A stretch of 8,203 bases of DNA from Candidatus Zhuqueibacterota bacterium. GTDB taxonomy: Bacteria; SM23-31. The notes beneath the pieces are model-generated. The model did no database searches. It saw only the letters and a list, made by a program, of their open reading frames with translations, and was not told the origin of the DNA. The position numbers and the translations under genes were made by a program. The stretch covers positions 1 through 8,203 of the forward strand of contig JADFON010000066.1 in assembly GCA_022562855.1 (NCBI GenBank), written 5' to 3'. Positions 1 to 4,793 of this stretch are shown here, piece after piece. Within the stretch, counting starts at the first letter, position 1. Each line of letters opens with the position of its first letter.

Positions 1-116
1 TTCCCCATTCGGGTTATGGTTTGGGTATCGAGCGGACATTAGCCTGGATATGCAAGCTAAAACACGTCCGGGAAAGTATACCGTTTCCGCGTATGATTTA
101 CCGGATAACGCCGTAG
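1..116 (+). CDS. asnS: Asparaginyl-tRNA synthetase, C-terminal end (5' truncated)
   Basis: Reading from base 3, 37 codons run to a TAG at 114-116. They include [13 protein letters not shown] and end in [17 protein letters not shown]. This is the C-terminus typical of class II aspartyl/asparaginyl-tRNA synthetases. GLGIER is class II motif 3, whose arginine contacts ATP, and the HVRE-IPFPR segment close to the stop is characteristic of AsnRS rather than bacterial AspRS. The enzyme charges tRNA-Asn with asparagine in the cytoplasm. Everything upstream of motif 3 lies outside the window. The frame is short and has no start, so it is easily missed. A different frame (codons from base 2) stays open to 283, but it does not encode this conserved tail. 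AsnRS versus an archaeal-type AspRS cannot be fully settled from 37 residues. Confidence 0.9.
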   Translation, partial: PHSGYGLGIERTLAWICKLKHVRESIPFPRMIYRITP

Positions 117-307
117 GAATGTCGAATGCCGAAGTACGAGTTTCGAGGATAGAGTTTACAGCGCCGGTACCAATTTTTCATTTTTTAATGGTAGGACAGA
201 CATTCATGCCTGCCCCGCTGCTTGGGGTCTGTCATATACGTTTGATAAACAAACACAAAAAATTGAACAGGCAGTCCCATTAAGCGGGAATTTCAACGGT
301 AAATCAA
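117..307. other. Intergenic region with an interrupted inverted repeat
   Basis: About 190 bases separate asnS from the next gene. Arms GACAGAC (195-201) and GTCTGTC (227-233) are perfectly complementary, and a nested CCCC (213-216)/GGGG (224-227) lies inside them. The sequence could fold as an imperfect hairpin, but no T-run follows, so it is not a classical intrinsic terminator. I see no RNA gene and no convincing coding sequence. Frames that stay open here have no supporting start codon, ribosome-binding site or recognisable motif. Confidence 0.4.
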
Positions 308-814
308 ATGGACCAAGAAAAACCAACACCTTTTTCGGATTACATATTTAAAATCGCTCACCGGAAACCGTTGATAGCCGTTATCGGTGCGGGGTCATGC
401 GATCAAAAGATATATGATGTGGCGGAACAGGTCGGCAAAGAGATCGCAATTCGCGAAGGAATCGTGGTATGCGGCGGGCTTTTCGGGGTAATGGAGGCGG
501 CTTGCAAAGGGGCAAAATCTGCAGGAGGACTGACCATCGGCATACTCCCCGGGGTGGCAATAGACGAATCGAATGAATATATTGACTTCCCTATCGCTAC
601 CGGGCAGGGAATCGGAAGAAATTCGATAATCGCCCACACCGGACGCGTGGCAATTGCCATAGACGGAAAATACGGAACCTTGTCGGAAATAGGATTCTTT
701 CTTCAACTTGGCAAACCGGTCATCGGTCTCGACACCTGGGATTTTACTGAGGACATCATAAAAACTGACACGGCGGTAAACGCCGTTGACAAGGCTTTTG
801 GATTTTTGGCATAA
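308..814 (+). CDS. TIGR00725-family LOG-like Rossmann protein
   Basis: This 168-residue cytoplasmic protein resembles the TIGR00725 family, a branch of the LOG/lysine-decarboxylase-like and DprA-related Rossmann fold. Visible landmarks are a beta-strand plus glycine turn, VIGAGSC (25-31), then CGGLFGVMEAACKGA (55-69), then TIGILPG (76-82), an RN pair (104-105) and DGKYGTLSEI (119-128). The last corresponds to the PGGxGTxxE phosphoribohydrolase signature of LOG proteins, but with DGK in place of PGG. Reduced conservation there is common in this family, so cytokinin-type nucleotide phosphoribohydrolase activity should not be assumed; nucleotide binding is the safer inference. Start: the ATG at 308 gives a family-typical length, though no good Shine-Dalgarno precedes it. 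The acylphosphatase gene follows after 37 bases, so the two are probably co-transcribed. The precise cellular role of the family is not established as far as I know. Confidence 0.85.
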   Translation: MDQEKPTPFSDYIFKIAHRKPLIAVIGAGSCDQKIYDVAEQVGKEIAIREGIVVCGGLFGVMEAACKGAKSAGGLTIGILPGVAIDESNEYIDFPIATGQGIGRNSIIAHTGRVAIAIDGKYGTLSEIGFFLQLGKPVIGLDTWDFTEDIIKTDTAVNAVDKAFGFLA

Positions 815-851
815 AGAAGTTATTAAGAAATATGTTTCTATAATTATCACT

Positions 852-1127
852 ATGGACGCAAGAGCAAATATTATTATAACCGGCGTCGTGCAGGGGGTTG
901 GCTTCAGGTGGTTTGTCGAACGGGCTGCAAATAAGCTTGGGGTGACCGGATGGGTGAAAAACCGGTTTGACAGTTCTGTGGAGGCTGAGGTGGAAGGGAG
1001 CAGAAGTCAGCTCGAAACTTTTATCAAAGAACTCCACATCGGTCCCCGTTCGTCGTCGGTCAAAAGTGTCAACGTAAACTGGCTTCCCCACGAAGGAAAG
1101 TTCAAAAAATTTGATATTACTTTTTAA
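852..1127 (+). CDS. acyP: Acylphosphatase
   Basis: This 91-residue protein matches acylphosphatase (EC 3.6.1.7), which hydrolyses the carboxyl-phosphate bond of acyl phosphates such as acetyl phosphate or 1,3-bisphosphoglycerate. The signature GVVQGVGFRWFV (11-22) supplies the phosphate-binding loop and catalytic Arg19. GWVKN (33-37) supplies catalytic Asn37. Both correspond to the conserved Arg and Asn of the family. The start is set at the ATG at 852 because it gives the usual length of about 90 residues with the first strand directly following. The frame extends upstream to a TTG at 786, but that would add 22 residues overlapping the preceding gene. No strong ribosome-binding site is visible. 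It follows the TIGR00725-family gene by 37 bases. Complete, with no missing key residue. Confidence 0.93.
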   Translation: MDARANIIITGVVQGVGFRWFVERAANKLGVTGWVKNRFDSSVEAEVEGSRSQLETFIKELHIGPRSSSVKSVNVNWLPHEGKFKKFDITF

Positions 1128-1138
1128 TATAAATAGTC

Positions 1139-1260
1139 GACATTGATTTGCACTGATTTTATGGATTGAATACTAAGCCGGTTTTAATCAGTTATTTCTG
1201 TGCAATTCCACGTTAAAATCCTCTGATTTTCTTTGTATCTTGGCGTCTTTGCGAGAAAAA
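1139..1260. repeat. Degenerate palindromic intergenic repeat, copy A
   Basis: The sequence begins GACATTGATTTGCACTGATT, continues with complementary ATCAG-type blocks, and ends in the tail CTTGGCGTCTTTGCGAGAAA (1239-1258). It shares its plan with the segment at 1874-2091: CACTGAT-type half-sites, an A/T-rich middle, and a C-TTGGCG-CTTTG tail in the same orientation. From memory, tails resembling CTTTGCGTCTTTGCGAGAAA recur in intergenic DNA of many bacterial genomes, but I cannot search for this. Just beyond it, CGAGAAAA (1252-1259) and TTTTCTCG (1280-1287) form a perfect 8-base inverted repeat. The copy fills most of the 215-base gap between acyP and apt, and no gene is visible in that gap. 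Confidence 0.6.
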
Positions 1261-1342
1261 TCTTTGATTGGAGAATTAATTTTCTCGTGAAAGTCACAAA
1301 AAATTAAGTGTAAATCTGAGTCATAATTTTCGGGATTTTAGT

Positions 1343-1867
1343 ATGATTGACATTCGAAAACTTATACGTATAGTCCCCGATTTCCCAAAACCCGGAATCG
1401 GTTTTTTTGATATTACCACCCTGCTCAAGGATAAGCAGGGATTTCAGGAGGTGATCGACACCTTTGCCAATCATTTCAAAGATTTCGATTTCGATAAAAT
1501 CTCCGGCGTCGAAGCGAGAGGATTTGTGTTTGCATCGGCTTTAGCATATAAGATGAATAAAGGGTTGATCCTCATCCGCAAACCCGGGAAACTGCCTGCT
1601 GAGACATTCAGCCAGGAATATGAGCTTGAATACGGGGCGGATGCCGTTGAAATGCACAAGGATGCGGTTGAGCCGGGTGAGAAAATTGTGGTTATCGACG
1701 ATCTGATTGCGACCGGAGGCACCGTGAAAGCAGCATGTAGGTTGATCGAAAATGCCGGAGGTGAAGTCGCCGGTATCGGTTTTATGATAGAATTATGTTT
1801 CCTGAAAGGAATAGATAAACTAAAGAAATATAACGTCTATTCAATGTTGAAAATTGAAGATGATTAA
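1343..1867 (+). CDS. apt: Adenine phosphoribosyltransferase
   Basis: This 174-residue cytoplasmic enzyme of purine salvage converts adenine and PRPP to AMP and pyrophosphate (EC 2.4.2.7). It has the full set of APT landmarks: an N-terminal IRIVPDFPKPGIGFFDIT segment (8-25), VEARGF (56-61), the flexible-loop region with RKPGKLP (79-85), and the type I phosphoribosyltransferase PRPP-binding loop VVIDDLIATGGT (116-127), whose two acidic residues and TGGT turn are intact. Length is normal for bacterial APT (about 170-180). The start is the ATG at 1343, giving the family-standard N-terminus; no Shine-Dalgarno is evident in TTTTAGTATG. The gene stands alone between two copies of the palindromic intergenic repeat, so it may be transcribed separately from its neighbours. 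No anomalies. Confidence 0.97.
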   Translation: MIDIRKLIRIVPDFPKPGIGFFDITTLLKDKQGFQEVIDTFANHFKDFDFDKISGVEARGFVFASALAYKMNKGLILIRKPGKLPAETFSQEYELEYGADAVEMHKDAVEPGEKIVVIDDLIATGGTVKAACRLIENAGGEVAGIGFMIELCFLKGIDKLKKYNVYSMLKIEDD

Positions 1868-1873
1868 AATCCC

Positions 1874-2091
1874 CCGCCAAGCCGCTGATACGCAATTATC
1901 AAATATTATTTTGACACTGATCTCCACTGATTTGTTACGATTAACACTGATTATTTGTAGTATTTTATCTATGTGTTTACACTTTTATGTACTTTTTGTT
2001 TAAAGAATATCAGCGAAAATCATTTTTTATCAGTGTCAATCTGTGTCAGAATTTTTTGAATTTCTTTGTGCCTTGGCGGCTTTGAGGGAAA
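1874..2091. repeat. Palindromic intergenic repeat, copy B, with nested inverted repeats
   Basis: This element shows two nested perfect inverted repeats. The outer arms are CCGCCAAG (1874-1881) and CTTGGCGG (2072-2079). The inner arms are GACACTGAT (1913-1921) and ATCAGTGTC (2029-2037). Additional CACTGAT/ATCAG half-sites fall between them. The 3' tail, TTTCTTTGTGCCTTGGCGGC (2061-2080) followed by TTTGAGGGAAA, parallels that of copy A upstream of apt. It contains no open frame of note. The nested ends suggest a small non-autonomous mobile or structured-RNA-like repeat rather than ordinary spacer, but no transposase or target-site duplication is visible. It ends about 20 bases before dtd and so would lie in that gene's leader if transcription starts upstream. 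Confidence 0.65.
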
Positions 2092-2111
2092 TATTATAAA
2101 CAGGACAAAAC

Positions 2112-2555
2112 ATGCGTGTTGTAGTTCAAAGAGTCAGCAAAGCCAAAGTAACCATCGACAAAAAGGTCATCGGGAAAATCGGCAGAGGTCTTGTAATCTT
2201 GTTGGGTGTATCTGAAGACGATACAAGCGAAGATGCGCAGTTTCTTGCCGATAAATGTGTGAATCTCAGGATTTTTAACGATGATAAAGGGAAGATGAAT
2301 CTGTCCGCCTTGGATATCGGGGGCGAAATCCTGTCTATTTCCCAGTTCACACTTTATGGTGATTGCCGTAAGGGTAGACGACCAAGCTTTATAAAGGCTG
2401 CCAGACCCGAACGGGGAAAAGAGTTATACGACAGGTTTAACGAAATTCTACGGGAAAGCAGGCTGAAAATCGAAACCGGTGAATTCGGCGGGATGATGGA
2501 CGTGGATATTTATAATGAAGGTCCCGTGACTATCATTATAGACTCAAAGCATTAG
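2112..2555 (+). CDS. dtd: D-aminoacyl-tRNA deacylase
   Basis: This 147-residue cytoplasmic enzyme hydrolyses D-aminoacyl (and glycyl-mischarged) tRNAs, recycling tRNA and protecting translation. It begins MRVVVQRVSKAKVTID, the standard DTD N-terminus. It carries both hallmark active-site motifs: SQFTL (77-81), which holds the catalytic Thr80 region, and NEGPVT (135-140), containing the Gly-Pro cis-dipeptide that enforces chirality. The GRRPSF segment (88-93) is also typical. Length matches bacterial DTD (about 145-150). The ATG at 2112 is preceded by AGGACA (2102-2107), a plausible ribosome-binding site. The gene is convergent with the cheX-like gene 64 bases downstream, and I see no clear terminator in that gap. 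Intact, with no odd features. Confidence 0.97.
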   Translation: MRVVVQRVSKAKVTIDKKVIGKIGRGLVILLGVSEDDTSEDAQFLADKCVNLRIFNDDKGKMNLSALDIGGEILSISQFTLYGDCRKGRRPSFIKAARPERGKELYDRFNEILRESRLKIETGEFGGMMDVDIYNEGPVTIIIDSKH

Positions 2556-2619
2556 AGGATTGTATTTAGTAATAAAAAGCAGGTTATTGTGGGGATTATC
2601 TTTATCGGGTGAGATTGTG

Positions 2620-3087
2620 CTATTTCACCATCAGGCTGATTTCCATGATAAATTTGTTACCTTCTACAGAATAGGGAATAACCATTACCGGGTTGTCATG
2701 CTTGTGTTTTATTACGTGGTTTGTGCCCGATACCACTAAAGGCAGGCTGATATTAAAGGGCAACCCTAACTCCGAAAACTCCTTCTTTGCCCCGCCAACG
2801 ACGATATTGGTCAGTTCACCAACAATATCGTCAACTTCGTTGTTTATTTCATCTACAGGGGCTCCCATCATCAATTCATAGATCTTGAGAATGGTTTTGG
2901 TGGGAAAACTCAATGCAACAGAGCCCGAAATCCTTTTTTCTGCAAATCCTATGACCCCGGTAATATCTCCGGTTGTAGTCCTGCTGTCTTTAATGTACGG
3001 TTTATCCCGCACAGGGGAAACACCAATCATAGTCTCCATCGCGTTATCCACAGCATTTAAAAAAGGATTGATATATTCAATTTTCAT
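2620..3087 (-). CDS. cheX: CheX-like CheY-P phosphatase
   Basis: This 155-residue cytoplasmic protein resembles the CheX family (CheC/CheX/FliY superfamily), which dephosphorylates CheY-P. The diagnostic helix appears at 87-101, DIVGELTNIVVGGAK. Glu91 and Asn94 form the E-x-x-N catalytic signature that inserts into the CheY active site. Upstream, the ITGVIGFAEKRISGSVALSF segment fits the conserved beta-strand region of CheX-like domains, and the N-terminus INPFLNAVDNAMETMIG matches the family's first helix. It starts at an ATG ending at 3087, 33 bases after the stop of cheY on the same strand, so the pair is almost certainly one transcript with the phosphatase downstream of its presumed substrate. 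No receptor, CheA or flagellar gene is in view. The output could therefore be chemotaxis or another CheY-dependent process. Confidence 0.88.
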   Translation of the reverse strand: MKIEYINPFLNAVDNAMETMIGVSPVRDKPYIKDSRTTTGDITGVIGFAEKRISGSVALSFPTKTILKIYELMMGAPVDEINNEVDDIVGELTNIVVGGAKKEFSELGLPFNISLPLVVSGTNHVIKHKHDNPVMVIPYSVEGNKFIMEISLMVK

Positions 3088-3120
3088 CGTGTGCTATCCG
3101 TGGTTTTGAAAGAATTAAGA

Positions 3121-3480
3121 TCAGCCTTTTATTGTCGCGTTCACCTTGCTGAGTAAAGTTTCCTTGTCGAACGGCTTGACAACATAATTATTCACACCAT
3201 GCTTCAGAGCTTCGACAACCTCTGTTTTCGCTCCTTCTGTGGTGATCATGATAATGGGAATGTCCGCGTAAACAGGGCTTTTCCGCAATTCCTTAACAAA
3301 GGTAAGACCGTCCATATTCGGCATATTCCAGTCGGTTAATACCAGTTCAACGCCGTCCATATTAGCCAGACCTTCCACACCGTCGCCTGCCTCAACAATA
3401 TCGTCAAATCCCGATGACTTGAGACTATTGATGATTATTCGGCGCATAGTAACAGAATCGTCAACAACAAGTACTTTCAT
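3121..3480 (-). CDS. cheY: CheY-like single-domain response regulator
   Basis: This 119-residue stand-alone receiver domain begins MKVLVVDDS, with acidic pair Asp7-Asp8 for Mg2+ binding. The phosphoacceptor Asp50 lies in TDWNMPNMDG (49-58), the switch Thr80 in IMITTEG, and the conserved Lys102 in VVKPF (100-104). DWNMP is a hallmark of chemotaxis CheY rather than a generic receiver. The start is placed at the ATG ending at 3480, preceded on the coding strand by AAGGGT about six bases upstream. A longer frame from a TTG ending at 3501 would only prepend seven residues ahead of the first beta strand. It uses a TGA stop (3121-3123), the only gene in the window ending in TGA, followed two codons later by TAA. 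First gene of a two-gene unit with cheX. Confidence 0.93.
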   Translation of the reverse strand: MKVLVVDDSVTMRRIIINSLKSSGFDDIVEAGDGVEGLANMDGVELVLTDWNMPNMDGLTFVKELRKSPVYADIPIIMITTEGAKTEVVEALKHGVNNYVVKPFDKETLLSKVNATIKG

Positions 3481-3527
3481 AGTTCTACCCTTCACGCTCA
3501 ATAAAACTACATTATGGTAAAAATAAA

Positions 3528-3548
3528 TTTGATGCCACCAGCATCAAA
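3528..3548. promoter_or_regulatory. Perfect 8-base inverted repeat upstream of cheY
   Basis: TTTGATGC (3528-3535) and GCATCAAA (3541-3548) are exact inverted repeats around a five-base centre, CACCA. The site lies about 50 bases upstream of the cheY start. On the cheY strand it is followed by an A/T-rich run containing several Ts. It could be an operator, or a hairpin in the leader. Which protein, if any, binds it cannot be told from the sequence. Confidence 0.4.
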
Positions 3549-3573
3549 ACATCTGAATAGTACAAAAAATATA

Positions 3574-3590
3574 TATGATTATCAATCATA
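3574..3590. promoter_or_regulatory. Palindrome TATGATT-ATC-AATCATA in the divergent intergenic region
   Basis: TATGATT (3574-3580) and AATCATA (3584-3590) form an exact 7-3-7 inverted repeat, a typical size for a dimeric repressor operator. It lies in the roughly 310-base A/T-rich region between the divergent cheY and Asp-rich protein genes, about 95 bases from the cheY start. The match to Fur or CRP/FNR consensus sites is poor, so I assign no regulator. Palindromes arise readily in A/T-rich DNA, hence the low confidence. Confidence 0.3.
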
Positions 3591-3758
3591 AATTCTTTAT
3601 TTTTCAATATTTGTATTCTAAATAGAGAATGCCAATAATAACACACAAAACAGATATTTCCATTTTTGATCATTTTTTAAGAACTTTTTATGTCTACAAA
3701 GAGTCTCAAATACAAAAGACGGAAAAGGATTGAATCAAATTCAAGAATTCTACGTATC

Positions 3759-3764
3759 TATAAT
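3759..3764 (+). promoter_or_regulatory. Possible -10 box (TATAAT) for the Asp-rich protein gene
   Basis: An exact TATAAT sits 28 bases before the start codon at 3793 and 16 bases before its GAGGTG ribosome-binding site (3781-3786). The predicted leader of about 20 bases is sensible. There is no good -35 hexamer at 16-18 bases. Instead an inverted repeat, TTGAAT-CAA-ATTCAA (3730-3744), ends 14 bases upstream, where an activator or repressor might bind. Confidence 0.35.
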
Positions 3765-3792
3765 AGTCAGACCATTGGAAGAGGTGTTTATT

Positions 3793-4515
3793 ATGAAATT
3801 CAATTATGCTTTAACAGGAATATTGGTCTTAGCGGTGGTATCCGTTGGACTGATTGATTGTTCTGCCCAGAATCTTCAAAAAAAGCGCGTTACCGGTGAT
3901 CCATCCTTCAGTTATGACAGTAAACGGGATATGACAAAAATAACCTACCCGGACGGCAGGACGATCAGGGTCAAAGGCAAGTGGGACGAAAAAGACGTGG
4001 AAAAACTGCACGAAACCATGCTCCGGTTAGAGGAACAATTGGAGAAACTCGAAGATATAGATATATATATTCCCGGCATTACTATTGACCTTCACGATCT
4101 TGACTTTCAACTGCACGATCTAAGCGACCTGATTAATGATGAGATTCTTGACGCGCTGCGGCATGAAGATTTTGAGGATTTTCATATAGAATTGGACGAT
4201 TTAGACTTCGATTTGTCACATTTGGACGATCTCAATTTTGATTTTGACATGTCTCATCTCGACGACTTTAATTTTGATTTCGATTTTTCCCATCTTGATG
4301 AAATAATAGGTGAATTGGAGCTTAAATTAGACGACATCGATGACATCAAAATTCGATTCCCGGAGCGCTTGTTCGACATTGTACCTCTTCGTGAGTTGAA
4401 TCTAAGGTTAAACGGTCTTCCCAATTTTGAGGAGCTGCTTGAAAATAACTTACGATTTTTCGATTGGGACCGCATGAGCGTTAAGGACAGAAAAAATAGA
4501 AAAATAAATCACTAA
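3793..4515 (+). CDS. Exported Asp-rich repeat protein of unknown function
   Basis: I do not recognise this 240-residue protein. The start is the ATG at 3793, preceded by GAGGTG six bases upstream and giving a clean signal peptide: Lys2, hydrophobic core to about residue 21, then a probable cleavage near CSAQ (23-26). An earlier TTG at 3730 would place 21 extra residues before the signal. The mature part begins with a basic stretch and a short YPDGRTIRV segment, then a likely coiled coil (about 60-85: KLHETMLRLEEQLEKLED). A strongly acidic region of D, L and F alternations follows. Within it are two adjacent 12-residue repeats, HLDDLNFDFDMS (143-154) and HLDDFNFDFDFS (155-166), with degenerate versions on both sides. 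The C-terminus is basic. It may be a periplasmic or surface cation-binding or adhesive protein, but that is speculation. Monocistronic: promoter-like sequence before it and a terminator after it. Confidence 0.8.
   Translation: MKFNYALTGILVLAVVSVGLIDCSAQNLQKKRVTGDPSFSYDSKRDMTKITYPDGRTIRVKGKWDEKDVEKLHETMLRLEEQLEKLEDIDIYIPGITIDLHDLDFQLHDLSDLINDEILDALRHEDFEDFHIELDDLDFDLSHLDDLNFDFDMSHLDDFNFDFDFSHLDEIIGELELKLDDIDDIKIRFPERLFDIVPLRELNLRLNGLPNFEELLENNLRFFDWDRMSVKDRKNRKINH
4219..4290 (+). repeat. Two tandem 36-base coding repeats (12-residue units)
   Basis: Units at 4219-4254 and 4255-4290 encode H-L-D-D-(L/F)-N-F-D-F-D-(M/F)-S. A partial third unit (HLDE) follows and a shorter relative (LDDLDFDLS) precedes. 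Many codons differ synonymously between units (TTG/CTC, GAT/GAC, TTT/TTC), so the amino-acid pattern is better conserved than the DNA. That argues for selection on the peptide and against a recent duplication. Confidence 0.8.
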
Positions 4516-4537
4516 AATTTTTTATATATATAATTTC

Positions 4538-4574
4538 AAAAAAAACTAAGTTTAAATTAAGCTTAGTTTTTTTT
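4538..4574. terminator. Strong intrinsic terminator, symmetric (bidirectional-capable)
   Basis: The left arm is eight As followed by CTAAGTTT (4538-4553), the loop AAATT (4554-4558), and the right arm AAGCTTAG followed by eight Ts (4559-4574). The arms pair over 16 positions with one T-G wobble. The flanking A- and T-runs give a U-tract in either direction. It lies 22 bases after the stop of the Asp-rich protein gene, ends that transcript, and separates it from the selenoprotein region. Confidence 0.88.
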
Positions 4575-4672
4575 GTTTCAGGAAAAACAACAAAGAAATC
4601 AATAGGTCAATTTGAATCCGGATAATTTCAGGACACGTAAAATCCTCCGGTTTTGTTCCGGAAAAGCTGAAA

Positions 4673-4708
4673 AAAATTGAATTATATAATAAAATTGAAT
4701 TATATAAT
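4673..4708. repeat. Perfect 18-base tandem duplication upstream of the selenoprotein gene
   Basis: The unit AAAATTGAATTATATAAT occurs at 4673-4690 and again, identically, at 4691-4708. Its core AATTGAATTATATAA recurs at 6872-6886, ahead of the efflux adaptor gene. The location, 85-120 bases upstream of the start at 4794, fits an upstream promoter or regulator-binding region. No well-spaced -35/-10 pair is obvious. The rest of 4575-4793 shows only a small TCCGG...CCGGA hairpin (about 4646-4662). Confidence 0.6.
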
Positions 4709-4793
4709 AAATAAATTGTAACAGTATACTATGATTTGAGGCGCAGTAGAAGTTTCAGTTTAATTTAAAAGTTTCTAACGAAAGGTTTAAAAC

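Noticed and set aside
2-283. Open frame from base 2 (with an ATG at 50) to 283
   Set aside because: It overlaps the asnS tail in another frame. The conserved AsnRS ending is encoded by the frame starting at base 3, and the remaining product resembles nothing and has no ribosome-binding site.
109-351. Stop-free frame through the gap after asnS that reads a little like an outer-membrane strand pattern
   Set aside because: It has no start codon, overlaps the next gene and shows no recognisable motif, so I treat it as chance or at most an undetectable remnant.
395-1091. Long antisense frames opposite the TIGR00725-family and acylphosphatase genes
   Set aside because: Their products show no family signature, while the sense strand encodes clear conserved proteins. 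They are shadows.
3574-3590. Fur or CRP/FNR binding site
   Set aside because: The palindrome's half-sites and spacing deviate from those consensus sequences. Only an unassigned palindrome can be supported.
3859-3861. Lipoprotein reading of the Asp-rich protein, with Cys23 as lipid anchor
   Set aside because: The residues before the cysteine are Leu-Ile-Asp, which is not a usable lipobox. Ordinary signal peptidase cleavage after the Cys-Ser-Ala segment is more likely.
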